Assembly: GCA_902493915.1 (NCBI GenBank)
Contig: CABUQY010000024.1
Span: forward strand, 1 to 23,948
Source: an uncultured Collinsella sp.
GTDB taxonomy: Bacteria > Actinomycetota > Coriobacteriia > Coriobacteriales > Coriobacteriaceae
Direction of reading: 5' to 3'
DNA: 23,948 nucleotides
Shown: in pieces, positions 6,360 to 14,272 of the stretch
How the letters are laid out: every line of letters begins with the position of its first letter
Position numbering within the stretch: position 1 is the first letter of the stretch
Made by a program: the position numbers and the translations under genes
Notes under the pieces: model-generated
The model's input: only the letters and a program-made list of their open reading frames with translations
What the model was told of the DNA's origin: nothing
Databases searched by the model: none

Positions 6360-8336
6360 TTACGCTCCACCCCGCGCATGCTCGGACTCAAATTCTTCAA
6401 TCGCCGCCATAAACTGCTCGCCAAAGGCGTCGGCTTTTTTCTCGCCAATGCCGTTGACCTGGATCAGTTCCTCGCGCGTCTGTGGACGCAGGCGGCACAG
6501 GCCGCGCAGGGCCTTGTCGGAAAAGACCATATACGGCGCCATCTCCAGCTCCGTCGAGATCTCCTTGCGGAGGGCACGCAGGCGCTCGAACAGCTCGGCA
6601 TCGTCGCCAACGCGCGGGCGCTGATCCAGCTCGGCCTCCTCGCGCAGCAGATCGACGGCGCGGCGGGCGCGGGCCGAGGCCTTGCGCTTGGACGCGCGAC
6701 GCTTAACGGTAAAGGCGAACGCCTCGTCCTCGACCTCGCCGGCACGCGGACCCAGTCCCACGACCGGGTACTGCCCCTGCGAGGTGGCCAAATAACCGCG
6801 ACCGCACAGCTGGCCGATGATGTCCTTGATGCGCCCGACCGATTCGCTCGACAGCTCACCGTAGCCGCGGTCCTCGTCCAGATGCATCTGACGAATGCGC
6901 TCGGTGTTGCCGCCGTGGAGCACGTCGGCGATGAGCGACTTGCCAAAGCGCATGGGTCGCGTGGCCACATAGCGAACGGCAGCGCGGGCCATATCGGTGA
7001 CGTCCTCGACCTCGAACTGCGTGAGGCAGTTGCTGCAGTTGCCGCAGCCCTCGGCGTCGTCTGCCGTGCCGCCCGCGGCGGCTGCCGCATGCTCGGCCGC
7101 CGCCTCGTCGCCAAAGTAGCGCAGCATGTATTCGCGCAGGCAGCCGGTGGTATTGCAGTAGCCCTCCATCTGGCTGAGCAGACGATATCGATTCTGGAGC
7201 GCCCACGCGCGCTGCTCGTCGTCGAGCGCCTCATCGGCGGCATCACCGCGATCGATCAGAAAGCGACGCATGCGAAAATCGTTGCCGTTCCACAGCAGGT
7301 GGCAGCTGGCCGGATCGCCATCGCGGCCGGCGCGACCTGCCTCCTGGTAGTAGGCCTCGATGCTCTCAGGCACGTTGTTGTGGATCACGTAGCGCACGTT
7401 GGGCTTGTCGATGCCCATGCCAAAGGCGTTGGTGGCAACCATCACCTGGATATCGTCGTCGATAAAGGCGCGCTGGCTTTGGCGGCGGGCGTCGTTGCCC
7501 ATGCCGGCATGGTAACGGCCCACGCGAATGCCGCTGGGTCCCAGCGCCTCGGCAAGCTCGCCCGCCAGCGCATCGACCGTCTTGCGAGTCGAGCAATACA
7601 CGATGCCGCTCTCGCTCGAATGCGCAATCACGTAGTCGCGCACCCAGGCAGTCTTGGCCTTGTCGCCCATCTCCTCGCAACCAAAGTAGAGGTTCTTGCG
7701 ATCGAAGCCCGTCACCACCGTCGCGGGGTTTTGCAGGCCGAGCATTTGCTGAATGTCTGCACGCACGCGCTCGGTCGCCGTAGCGGTAAAGGCCGCCACG
7801 ATGGGGCGCTGCGGCAGGGAATCGATGAACTCACGAATCTGCAGGTAGGCGGGGCGGAAATCCTGGCCCCACTGGCTCACACAGTGGGCCTCGTCAATGG
7901 CCACGAGCGGCACGCCAATGCCGCCGTCCGCCGCAGCCTCCTGCGCAAAGGCTAAAAAGCGCGGCTCGAGCAGGCGCTCGGGCGCCACGTACATAAGCTG
8001 GTAGCGGCCCTCGCGCGCCCGTTTGAGCACGGTATTTTGCTGGGCCGGAGTAAGGCTGGAGTTGAGATAGCTGGGTCGCGCACCCGCCGCGAGCAACGCA
8101 CGGGTCTGGTCCTCCATAAGCGACAGCAGCGGACTCACCACAAAGGTGATCCCGGGTAGCATGAGCGCGGGCACCTGATAGCAAATGGACTTGCCGGCGC
8201 CCGTGGGCATAACGCCCAGCGCATCGCGACCGGCAAGGATCGCATCCACCATGCGGTCCTGCCCCGGGCGAAACGAGGTGTAGCCAAAATAGGCGCCGAG
8301 CGTGTCAAGCGCCATCTGCTGCATGCTATCGGTCAT
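6360..8336 (-). CDS. recQ: ATP-dependent DNA helicase RecQ
   Basis: A 658-aa 3'-5' DNA helicase for recombination and repair. It has Walker A MPTGAGKS (43-50), DEAH (148-151), the helicase motif QEAGRAGRDG (331-340), and the RecQ zinc site formed by Cys399 and CGNCSNC (431, 434, 437). An alanine-rich insert of about 20 residues (411-430) lengthens the spacing between the first and second zinc cysteines. RQC follows, then an HRDC domain at about 580-650. AGGA precedes the ATG. Downstream gntR1 starts two bases after its stop, so a DNA repair gene shares a message with a sugar regulator. The 321-bp upstream gap holds repeats rather than an obvious SOS box. Confidence 0.96.
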   Translation of the reverse strand: MTDSMQQMALDTLGAYFGYTSFRPGQDRMVDAILAGRDALGVMPTGAGKSICYQVPALMLPGITFVVSPLLSLMEDQTRALLAAGARPSYLNSSLTPAQQNTVLKRAREGRYQLMYVAPERLLEPRFLAFAQEAAADGGIGVPLVAIDEAHCVSQWGQDFRPAYLQIREFIDSLPQRPIVAAFTATATERVRADIQQMLGLQNPATVVTGFDRKNLYFGCEEMGDKAKTAWVRDYVIAHSSESGIVYCSTRKTVDALAGELAEALGPSGIRVGRYHAGMGNDARRQSQRAFIDDDIQVMVATNAFGMGIDKPNVRYVIHNNVPESIEAYYQEAGRAGRDGDPASCHLLWNGNDFRMRRFLIDRGDAADEALDDEQRAWALQNRYRLLSQMEGYCNTTGCLREYMLRYFGDEAAAEHAAAAAGGTADDAEGCGNCSNCLTQFEVEDVTDMARAAVRYVATRPMRFGKSLIADVLHGGNTERIRQMHLDEDRGYGELSSESVGRIKDIIGQLCGRGYLATSQGQYPVVGLGPRAGEVEDEAFAFTVKRRASKRKASARARRAVDLLREEAELDQRPRVGDDAELFERLRALRKEISTELEMAPYMVFSDKALRGLCRLRPQTREELIQVNGIGEKKADAFGEQFMAAIEEFESEHARGGA

Positions 8337-8432
8337 GGTTTCCTAACGTCCAAGTCATCTGCCGCCGATTATACGCCGCCACGAGGACCGATGCCGTGCA
8401 GCCGCCAGCCACAGTCAGCGCGATTCGAAGGG

Positions 8433-8465
8433 AACGAGCGTGGATTTTTGGACGCTCGTTTTTTT
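8433..8465 (+). repeat. Short hairpin with T tail, reduced member of the TCCACGCT family
   Basis: AACGAGCGT (8433-8441) pairs with ACGCTCGTT (8452-8460) around a 10-nt loop, then a run of T follows on the plus strand. It has the form of a terminator, but no plus-strand gene lies to its left, so it is more likely a repeat relic. The arms are the same AGCGTGGA/CACGCTCGT core seen at 664 and 2112. Confidence 0.55.
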
Positions 8466-8552
8466 GGTGAAGGGTAGCTAATTCAAGGCAACGCCGATGT
8501 TTTGGCAATGCCAGCGAGCGCCCGTCATTTGAGCCAAGGTGCCGTGAAATGA

Positions 8553-8581
8553 AAAGGCGCTGACCTTCTGGTCGCGCCTTT
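8553..8581 (-). terminator. Probable terminator downstream of gntR2
   Basis: AAAGGCGC (8553-8560) pairs with GCGCCTTT (8574-8581), continued by GACC/GGTC (8562-8565, 8570-8573) around a TTCT loop with one bulged T. The minus strand ends in CTTTTCATTTC. It is 77 bases past the gntR2 stop. Confidence 0.6.
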
Positions 8582-8593
8582 GAAATTGAACGG

Positions 8594-8657
8594 CAGATTG
8601 GCCAAATGCCGGGCGCGCAGCGTCGAGCCGTTACGCGGTTTGGTAAAACCGCGTAAC
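8594..8657 (-). repeat. 3'-end repeat element, copy 1, with hairpin abutting the gntR2 stop
   Basis: 8594-8633 matches 21685-21724 in 32 of 40 positions with no gaps. In this copy a 12-bp perfect hairpin (8630-8641 with 8646-8657) separates the 40-nt element from the gntR2 stop codon at 8658. In the other copy the element's last three bases are themselves the mfd stop. Both lie directly after a minus-strand gene and in the same orientation. Confidence 0.65.
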
Positions 8658-9377
8658 TTACATGACCATAACGTAGCGCGATCCCACGTAGTACTGCTTA
8701 CCCATCAAAACCGGCTCGTCATCGGGACCGGTAAAGCCGGCACGCAGGTTGAGCAGCGGATCGTGCGGAGCAATGCCCAGCTCGGCCGCCTGCTCGGCGT
8801 TAGCTCGAACGGCCTCGACCGTACGGTAGCCAACCGAGACAATCGGCGTTCCGCCAACACGCTCGACCTCGGCAAAAATCGACTTGTCCTCAAGATCGGC
8901 CGTCAACAGCTCACGGTAGGCGTCAAACGGCACAAAGATGTTCTCCTCAAAGATGGGCTCGCCGTCGGCCGTACGCACGCGCTTGATATGCAGCAGCAGC
9001 GCATCCTTCTGCAGGCCAAAGAACTCCATCTCGTTTTGGCGCGCCGGCACAATCTGGCGATCGACCACATGTGCACCGGCCTTCATGCCGTTGTTGGCAC
9101 ACAGCGCGGTAAACGTCTGCAGCGTCGAGGCGTGGAACTGGCGATTGATGTGCGGCGTGGAAACAAAGGTGCCGCGGCCCTGCTGCTTAACCAGGTAGCC
9201 ATCGGAGCACAGCTCCTCGACGGCGCGGCGCACCGTGATGCGGCTCACCTCGTACTGCTCGGCTAGCTCAAGCTCGGACGGAATACGCTCCTTGGGTGCA
9301 TAAACACCTTTCTCGATCGCATCCTTGATTTCGTCGTAAATCTGCTGGTAAAGCGGTGCATTTTTGGACGCAGGCAT
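8658..9377 (-). CDS. GntR/HutC-family transcriptional regulator 2
   Basis: A 239-aa regulator with a GntR winged helix (about 8-72, from APLYQQIYDEIK to VSRITVRRAVEEL, wing KQQGRGTFV) and a UTRA ligand domain (about 92-235) ending GKQYYVGSRYVMVM. It is a close paralogue of regulator 1. It is not next to a deglycase gene. However, the 13-bp near-palindrome upstream of it at 9415-9427 recurs before the PTS operon and before the EamA transporter, making it the likely regulator of both and of itself. The start at 9377 has AAGAG eleven bases upstream, a weak ribosome site. YitT lies upstream on the same strand, 104 bases away. Confidence 0.9.
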   Translation of the reverse strand: MPASKNAPLYQQIYDEIKDAIEKGVYAPKERIPSELELAEQYEVSRITVRRAVEELCSDGYLVKQQGRGTFVSTPHINRQFHASTLQTFTALCANNGMKAGAHVVDRQIVPARQNEMEFFGLQKDALLLHIKRVRTADGEPIFEENIFVPFDAYRELLTADLEDKSIFAEVERVGGTPIVSVGYRTVEAVRANAEQAAELGIAPHDPLLNLRAGFTGPDDEPVLMGKQYYVGSRYVMVM

Positions 9378-9414
9378 ATCTGATCACTCTTATCAAAATA
9401 TCGAAATAACTAAT

Positions 9415-9427
9415 ACGTATATAACGT
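9415..9427. promoter_or_regulatory. Candidate GntR2 operator, ACGTATATAACGT
   Basis: This 13-mer (ACGT, five bases, ACGT) lies 38 bases upstream of gntR2. On the minus strand at 15229-15241 the PTS promoter has ACGTATAAGACGT, and at 16501-16513 the EamA promoter has ACGACTATAACGT. Spacing is identical in all three. Assignment to GntR2 rests on its presence before gntR2 itself. Confidence 0.6.
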
Positions 9428-9481
9428 CTAGTTTTATGTTACCTCAGTTGGATAAAACGATACACCACATACAGCAAATCC

Positions 9482-10489
9482 TTACTTGCCGTCGTCCTGC
9501 TGCAGGCTGTCCTGCTCGCTGAGGCGCGCCTGCCTGCTGGCCATGCGCGCGGGCTTGTCGGGATCGGGTACGGCCGTGGGCATGGGCTCGTCGACATGAC
9601 CGCCCCACCAGCCGCCCACAAAGTTGAGCGTGTGGAACACATTGATCACGGCGCCGGGATCAATGTCGCACACCAGCTTGATAATGTCCTGACTCTCGTA
9701 GGTCGAAACAACGGCGTGCAGCAGATACATCTTCTCGCGGCTGTATCCGCCAATGACCTCGGCGCAGCTAATGCCATGCTGAAAATGGTCAACATAGGCG
9801 GTCATGACCTCGTCCGCCTTGCGCGTCGTGATCTGCAGCGTCACGCGGTCGTAGCGACGATAGAAGCTGTCGATGGTCTTGGTCGAAATAAACTGGAACA
9901 CGATGGAGTACGCCGCCTTGTCCCAGCCAAACATAAAACCAAAGATCGCCAGGATAAAGCAGTTGAAACCAAAGATGACGCCCCAGATGGTCTTGCCCGT
10001 GTGGTTGGAGACCCACAGCGCGATAAAGTCGGTGCCACCGGTAGATGCGCCGGACTTTAGCGCGATGGCAGCGCCCAGACCCGAGACCACGCCGCCAAAA
10101 ATGATGAGCATAATCTTGTCGCCCAAAAATGGAGCGAAGTGAAAGACGTTGAGGAACAGCGACGAGAGCACGACCTGCATCATCGAGAAGATGACGAAGC
10201 GCTTGCTAATGCCGCTCCAGCATAGGAGCGCCACGGGAATGTTGAGCGCAAGCATGCCGAGCGAGATGTCGATGTGAACGCCGCCCAGCGAGGTAACGCG
10301 ATCGAGCAGGACCGCGACGCCGGTGAGACCGCTCGGAAGCAGGTCGGCGGGCTGAATGAACGCCTGGATCAGGAATGTTTGGAGGACGGCAGAAATTGTG
10401 ACCGCCACGGCGGTAATGGCACGGCGGACGATGGTGAGGCGGCCGAGCACGAGCACACGGTCCGTGAGCTGATCGATGGCGTTCGCCAC
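9482..10489 (-). CDS. YitT-family membrane protein (DUF161 with C-terminal DUF2179)
   Basis: A 335-aa integral membrane protein. The N-terminal two thirds hold about five hydrophobic segments with the family pattern PSGLTGVAVLLD and later SGASTGGTDFIAL. The C-terminal soluble DUF2179 domain (about 220-290, from RVTLQITTRKADEV to NVFHTLNFVGG) resembles a small-ligand binding fold. A polar tail of about 40 residues follows. The start is GTG at 10489, with AAAGGAG five bases upstream. Members are widespread in Gram-positive bacteria and their substrate is generally unknown. Co-directional with gntR2 but with a separate promoter between, so a shared role is not shown. Confidence 0.88.
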   Translation of the reverse strand: MANAIDQLTDRVLVLGRLTIVRRAITAVAVTISAVLQTFLIQAFIQPADLLPSGLTGVAVLLDRVTSLGGVHIDISLGMLALNIPVALLCWSGISKRFVIFSMMQVVLSSLFLNVFHFAPFLGDKIMLIIFGGVVSGLGAAIALKSGASTGGTDFIALWVSNHTGKTIWGVIFGFNCFILAIFGFMFGWDKAAYSIVFQFISTKTIDSFYRRYDRVTLQITTRKADEVMTAYVDHFQHGISCAEVIGGYSREKMYLLHAVVSTYESQDIIKLVCDIDPGAVINVFHTLNFVGGWWGGHVDEPMPTAVPDPDKPARMASRQARLSEQDSLQQDDGK

Positions 10490-10534
10490 GGAAGCTCCTT
10501 TCGAAGGCAGATGTAGTTGTGGGGCATGCCCGCG

Positions 10535-10543
10535 ATTGTAGCA
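10535..10543 (-). promoter_or_regulatory. Extended -10 element of the YitT gene
   Basis: On the minus strand TGC-TACAAT lies about 45 bases before the GTG start. The TG extension may compensate for the lack of a good -35 box. Confidence 0.45.
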
Positions 10544-10610
10544 TGGAGCGTGCGGAGGCGCTTCAATTCACCCTCTCTCGACAACCATCAGAAGGACTGT
10601 GAGGCCGCTC

Positions 10611-10650
10611 AAAAGAAAAACGCCGTGAAGAGAGCGATCCCTTCACGGCG
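10611..10650 (-). terminator. Rho-independent terminator of the PTS/deglycase/HAD operon
   Basis: CGCCGTGAAG (10621-10630) pairs perfectly with CTTCACGGCG (10641-10650). On the minus strand TTTTTCTTTT follows. It lies 45 bases past the HAD stop codon and closes the catabolic operon. Confidence 0.88.
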
Positions 10651-10677
10651 AATTCGACGTTTGCCCAGATAAAACCT

Positions 10678-10705
10678 GCCAAAATAAACCTGTCCCTAAA
10701 TGGCA
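10678..10705. repeat. Dispersed repeat, copy B (CCAAAATAAACCTGTCCC)
   Basis: Shares the run from GGCCAAAATAAACC/GCCAAAATAAACC through CCTGTCCCTAAATGG with 19044-19070. The TAG stop of the HAD gene (10696-10698) lies inside it, so the last codons of that gene come from the repeat. Confidence 0.75.
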
Positions 10706-11325
10706 GATAGGATGTCGGTCAGGCTGTCGATGATAACGTCGGCGGCGGACTGATCTAGGTTGACGCCCTCGTGCGGACGCAGCGCCAGGACGCGGGCGCC
10801 GGAGCGCTTGCCGGCCTCGATGCCCAAAGGCGAGTCCTCGATAACCAGGCATTCGGCAGGCTCCACCCCCAGCGCCTCCATGGCACGCAGGTAGATCTCG
10901 GGGTCGGGCTTAAACGCACTGCACTCGTGACCGCTGATGGTGTAGTCCAGCACGTCGGCGATACCGGCAATCCCCACCAGCTCGTCAATGAGCTCGCGAT
11001 AGGACGAGCTTGCGATGGCGCACTTCACGCCGCGCTCGTGCAGCTTGCGCATCACCGGCTCCGTCTGCTCGTTGAGCAGCTCGGCATACGGAACGGGATG
11101 GTCTGGGCTGTAGACCTGCTTGTACTCCACGCGCAGGCGCTCGCGCAGCTCAACATCGTCAGGTACCAGCGACTTCCAAATGGCGGGCTCGTTAGACCCC
11201 GAAAGATCGGGGATCTCGTCAAAGTGAAAGCCCTTCTCCTCCATAAACGCCACGCGACGACGGTTGTAGAACCACTCGGTATCGACCAGCACGCCGTCCA
11301 TGTCAAACAGCACTGCCTTGATCAT
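10696..11325 (-). CDS. HAD-superfamily phosphatase / beta-phosphoglucomutase-like
   Basis: A 209-aa HAD hydrolase of the beta-phosphoglucomutase group: Asp8 and Asp10 (FDMDGVLVDTE), Ser106/Ser107 (ASSS), Lys139 (FKPDPEIY) and Glu163-Asp164 (EDSPLGIEAG), with a helical cap between about 15 and 90. It likely removes phosphate from, or isomerises, a sugar phosphate made by the upstream deglycase. The ATG at 11325 lies six bases after AAAGGAG; longer starts leave no room for it. A strong terminator stands directly before this ribosome site, so expression may depend on read-through from SIS2. The stop lies within a dispersed repeat. The exact substrate cannot be read from the sequence. Confidence 0.88.
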   Translation of the reverse strand: MIKAVLFDMDGVLVDTEWFYNRRRVAFMEEKGFHFDEIPDLSGSNEPAIWKSLVPDDVELRERLRVEYKQVYSPDHPVPYAELLNEQTEPVMRKLHERGVKCAIASSSYRELIDELVGIAGIADVLDYTISGHECSAFKPDPEIYLRAMEALGVEPAECLVIEDSPLGIEAGKRSGARVLALRPHEGVNLDQSAADVIIDSLTDILSAI

Positions 11326-11345
11326 ACGCATCTCCTTTCGATAGC

Positions 11346-11378
11346 AAAAAAGGGGATGGGGCGCAAACCCCATCCCCT
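11346..11378 (-). terminator. Terminator between SIS deglycase 2 and HAD gene
   Basis: AGGGGATGGGG (11351-11361) pairs perfectly with CCCCATCCCCT (11368-11378). The minus strand then reads TTTTTTGCTATC and, five bases past the T run, the HAD gene's AAAGGAG. It probably lowers HAD expression relative to SIS2. Confidence 0.85.
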
Positions 11379-11411
11379 CTCAATCAACCCGTAAGGTCTA
11401 CTTACTTGTGA

Positions 11412-12395
11412 TTAGTAGGTAAGCTTCCACATGTAGCGACGCATGGTCAGCGGGTGCTGACGGGCCTCGGCGATCTGGTTGCCGTACTCGCGCATAACGG
11501 CGAGGTGCAGCAGCGGGTTGAAGTAGGTGACGACGCTCGCGGGCACGGCGTCAGCCAGGCCGTAGTCCTTGGAGTCGATCAGAGCGACCTTGGCGCCCAT
11601 GCGCTCAAGGAAGGTGAGGGCGCGGGCGTCCATCGGACGGGTAGCGCCATCGGACATGAAGAAGACGTAGGGCTTACCCTCGGTGGAAACCTCGAACGGG
11701 CCGTGGAAGTACTCGCCGGTGTTGTAGGCGGCGGCGTCGATCCACTGCATCTCGGTGAACAGGAAGGCGGCGTGAGAGTAAGCCATCTTCTCGGAGGCAC
11801 CAGAGGCCATGAAGTAAATCATCTTGTCGTCCTTGAAGTCCTCAGCGAACTTCTTGGCGAGCTTCTTGCAGGACTGAGCAGCGTTCTCGCAGAGATCGAA
11901 GACGTTGGTGAGGCCGGTGATCATGTCGTCGTACTTGTCATAGCCCTCGGTCTGCTGAAGGATCTCGAGAGCAAGAGCGATGGCATAGCCGGGCTTCTCG
12001 CACTTGGCAGCGAAGTTGGCGTGGAAGCCGTGAACGATGACGTAGTCGGCGTCGACGGTCAGGGCGGAGCCAGCCTTGTTGGTGAGGGAGACGACCGGGC
12101 AGTTGTGCTTCTTGGCGGTCTTGTTAGCCTCGACGGTCTCGGGCGTGGAGCCACCGAGGGAGCAGGTGATCACGAAGGTGTGCTCGTTGACCCAGGAAGG
12201 CGTGTCGTAGTTGAACTCGTTAGCGGTGAAGATCTGAACGTTCAGCTTGTCCGTGTTGTTGGCCAGGAAGTACTTGGCGGGGTAAAGGTCGGACATGGAG
12301 GCACCGCAGCCGACGAAGGCGACACTGTGGATCTCGTGGTTGGACAGGACGTCAGCGACGATCTGCTTAGGGAGGTTAAGGTCGATCTCGTACAT
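11412..12395 (-). CDS. SIS-domain phospho-Amadori deglycase 2 (GfrF/FraB-like), PTS-linked
   Basis: A 327-aa double-SIS protein. Glu215 and His231 (TGEYFHGPFE) sit 16 apart and almost at the numbers of the FraB catalytic pair (Glu214/His230). The tail is RRYMWKLTY. The first SIS phosphate loop reads SLGGSTPET (79-87), a variant of SxSGxTxE. It stands behind a complete mannose-family PTS, the arrangement of the Salmonella gfr operon for fructoselysine and glucoselysine, so it probably cleaves the 6-phosphate of such a compound. The ATG at 12395 lies nine bases after AAAGGA; an earlier in-frame ATG touches the ribosome site and longer frames have none. A 199-bp gap with two hairpins separates it from EIID. 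Lysine-rich. Confidence 0.88.
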   Translation of the reverse strand: MYEIDLNLPKQIVADVLSNHEIHSVAFVGCGASMSDLYPAKYFLANNTDKLNVQIFTANEFNYDTPSWVNEHTFVITCSLGGSTPETVEANKTAKKHNCPVVSLTNKAGSALTVDADYVIVHGFHANFAAKCEKPGYAIALALEILQQTEGYDKYDDMITGLTNVFDLCENAAQSCKKLAKKFAEDFKDDKMIYFMASGASEKMAYSHAAFLFTEMQWIDAAAYNTGEYFHGPFEVSTEGKPYVFFMSDGATRPMDARALTFLERMGAKVALIDSKDYGLADAVPASVVTYFNPLLHLAVMREYGNQIAEARQHPLTMRRYMWKLTY

Positions 12396-12485
12396 CTGAC
12401 ACATTCCTTTCAATTTTTGCGGCGCCACATTGCCGGGCGCTCGCAGGGTTACCGTGGTTTGGGCCGAGTCGCCGGCCCGTTGAGG

Positions 12486-12516
12486 ATGCGACAAGGGGAC
12501 TGTCTCATTGTCGCAT
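12486..12516. repeat. Inverted repeat ATGCGACAA ... TTGTCGCAT
   Basis: Nine-bp perfect arms (12486-12494, 12508-12516) around a loop containing GGGACTGTCTC. It sits inside the operon between EIID and SIS2. On the plus strand TTT follows; on the minus strand no T run follows, so it is more likely a dispersed repeat or RNA stem than a terminator. Confidence 0.6.
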
Positions 12517-12529
12517 TTTGGGGATGGAA

Positions 12530-12560
12530 GCCTGCCTGGGGTATGGGATGCCAGGCAGGC
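12530..12560 (-). repeat. Hairpin GCCTGCCTGG ... CCAGGCAGGC after EIID
   Basis: A perfect 10-bp GC-rich stem (12530-12539 with 12551-12560), 35 bases past the EIID stop. The following minus-strand bases are TTCCATCCCC, a poor T tail. It may protect the 3' end of a processed PTS message or weakly attenuate. Confidence 0.6.
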
Positions 12561-12594
12561 CCCCGGGGGAAAGCGGTTAGGCGCTTGGTCGCGA

Positions 12595-13428
12595 CTAGGC
12601 CAGAATGCCGGCCGCGGAGAGGGCGATGCCGCCCACGATGGCGATCACGAGAAGCCAACCGGTGTTGACGTTCTTCTTGATGAGCCAGTACATAAGGCCG
12701 GTGAGGCCGAGGGAGATCATCTGGGGCATCATGCCGTCCAGGATGTCCTGGATAACGACGGTGCCCTCAGCGAACTGCAGCGGGGTGGTGGCGCCGATCA
12801 GCGTAGCGATCATGCCGCCCACGGACATAAGGCCCACGATGCCGCAGACATACATGAGCTTCTCCATGAGGTCGCCGCCCTGAAGCTTGCTCAGGTACTC
12901 GTGGCCGCCCTGATAGCCCATCTTGGCTGCGAACCAAGTGATCAGCACAGAGGGGACGATGGAGATGAGCATGGCCAGGATCGGGCCCATGATGGAGCCC
13001 TGCTGAGCCAGCTGAACGCCCAGGCCAAAAGCGATAACGCGGATGGTACCCTGGAAGAAGGAGTCACCGATGCCGGAAAGCGGACCCATGAGGGAGGTCT
13101 TGACCGCGTTGATCGAATCGGGATCGAAGTTCTCGGGATCCTTGGCGTACTCCTCCTCCATGGAGGCGGTGAGGCCCAGGATAAAGGCGCTCGTCTGCGG
13201 GGTGCAGTTGTAGAACGCCATGTGACGGTGGTAAGCCTCTTTCTTAGCAGCGAGCTGCTTGGGGTCGGACTCGTCCGGATAGAGGCGGTCGAGCGTGGGA
13301 ACCATGCCGTAGAGGAAGCCCATGTTCATCTGACGCTCGTAGTTCCAAGAGGCCTGGATGGCCCAGGAGCGCCAGAAGAACTGGCTGACCTTCTTGTTCA
13401 GGGACACGTCCTTGGTTGCGGTTGCCAT
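12595..13428 (-). CDS. PTS mannose-family transporter subunit IID
   Basis: A 277-aa membrane subunit of a Man-family PTS. It has the family N-terminal signature FWRSWAIQASWNYERQ, a conserved MGPLSGIGDSFFQGT loop, and several membrane segments in the C-terminal half. With IIC it forms the translocation channel. The frame is open to 13545, but the ATG at 13428 follows GAGGAA with seven bases between and starts only 13 bases past the IIC stop, as expected in an operon. Slightly shorter than ManZ. Followed by the 199-bp gap and SIS deglycase 2. Confidence 0.95.
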   Translation of the reverse strand: MATATKDVSLNKKVSQFFWRSWAIQASWNYERQMNMGFLYGMVPTLDRLYPDESDPKQLAAKKEAYHRHMAFYNCTPQTSAFILGLTASMEEEYAKDPENFDPDSINAVKTSLMGPLSGIGDSFFQGTIRVIAFGLGVQLAQQGSIMGPILAMLISIVPSVLITWFAAKMGYQGGHEYLSKLQGGDLMEKLMYVCGIVGLMSVGGMIATLIGATTPLQFAEGTVVIQDILDGMMPQMISLGLTGLMYWLIKKNVNTGWLLVIAIVGGIALSAAGILA

Positions 13429-13441
13429 AGTGTGTTCCTCC

Positions 13442-14236
13442 TTAGTCTTCGTCGTCTTCGAGCGGATCGTAGTCGGAATCGACACCGGCGGCTGCATGGG
13501 AACCGTTGAACTTGAAGCCCATGAAGACGACAGCCAGGCACACACCGATCAGAGCGACCGCGATGACGGACAGGTTGAGGTAAGCGGCGAGCAGGAAACC
13601 GATGAACAGGAACGGAGTCATACCCTTCTTGATCATCATGGTGAGCAGCAGGGCCAAGCCGTAGGCGGTCATGATCTTGGTCGAAACGTTAAGACCAGTG
13701 GACAGCCACTCAGGAACCATGTTGACGATGGCCTGAACCAGGTCGGTGCCAACAAAGACGGCGAGGAAGATCGGCAGGAAGTACATGATGGCGTACAGAC
13801 CGGAGCCGGCGCAGATGTGCATACGGTAGGCGGTCTTGAACTTTCCGTTATCGATCGCGCTATCTGCCACATGGGTGAGGGCGGCGATGATGGAACGGAA
13901 CACGATGCCGAGGAGCTGACCCAGGACGGCGACCGGGATGGCGATCGTCATGGCGGTCTCGGCGGAAGCATCGGTCAGGCACGCAAAGGCAGCGGCCACG
14001 ATGCCGCCCAGGACCATATCGGGCGGAACGGCGGCGCCGACCTGCACCAGGCCCATGGACACGAGCTCGACGGCGGCACCGACGGCAAGGCCGGTGGGCA
14101 CATCGCCCAGCAGCAGACCGACGAGCGTAGCGCCAACGAGGGGCTGCTCGAAGTTAAGACGACCGAGCAGGCGGGAGTCCCACATGCAGAACACGCCGAC
14201 GAGGCCGACGAGCACCGCACTGATGAACGTATTCAT
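13442..14236 (-). CDS. PTS mannose-family transporter subunit IIC
   Basis: A 264-aa polytopic membrane protein of the EIIC-Man/Sor family: early segment VGLVGVFCMWDSRLLGR, then QPLVGATLVGLLLGDVPTG and the family stretch GAAVELVSMGLVQVGAAVPP. An acidic C-terminal tail (DYDPLEDDED) is probably cytosolic. AAAGGAG lies six bases before its ATG. It starts 36 bases after the IIAB stop and ends 13 bases before IID. It provides the sugar path; specificity is not readable directly, but the linked deglycase suggests a glycated amine. Confidence 0.95.
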   Translation of the reverse strand: MNTFISAVLVGLVGVFCMWDSRLLGRLNFEQPLVGATLVGLLLGDVPTGLAVGAAVELVSMGLVQVGAAVPPDMVLGGIVAAAFACLTDASAETAMTIAIPVAVLGQLLGIVFRSIIAALTHVADSAIDNGKFKTAYRMHICAGSGLYAIMYFLPIFLAVFVGTDLVQAIVNMVPEWLSTGLNVSTKIMTAYGLALLLTMMIKKGMTPFLFIGFLLAAYLNLSVIAVALIGVCLAVVFMGFKFNGSHAAAGVDSDYDPLEDDED

Positions 14237-14272
14237 ACCCTTCTCCTTTCAGTCAGGCAAAAGCCTGGTTGA

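Larger units (their letters stand above)
8337..8657. other. 321-bp gap between gntR2 and recQ
   Basis: Apart from the three inverted repeats listed separately (8433-8465, 8553-8581, 8594-8657) I see no gene or RNA here. The recQ promoter must lie in the left 100 bases but I cannot place its boxes with confidence. Confidence 0.5.

Noticed and set aside
6309..7955. A 548-codon open frame antisense to recQ
   Set aside because: It has no ribosome site or recognisable domain, and recQ on the other strand has all its motifs. GC-rich third positions open such frames; those opposite mfd, SIS2, SIS3 and the PTS genes are rejected for the same reason.
8433..8465. A functional plus-strand terminator
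   Set aside because: Both flanking genes are on the minus strand, so there is no plus-strand transcript known to end here; kept as a repeat.
11346..11378. End of the catabolic operon at SIS2
   Set aside because: The terminator is real, but the HAD gene follows with an immediate ribosome site and a second strong terminator lies after it, so HAD is treated as part of the operon with reduced read-through.
12396..12494. N-terminal extension of SIS deglycase 2 to 360 residues
   Set aside because: The extra 33 residues have no ribosome site and no similarity to the SIS paralogues; the ATG at 12395 has AAAGGA nine bases upstream.
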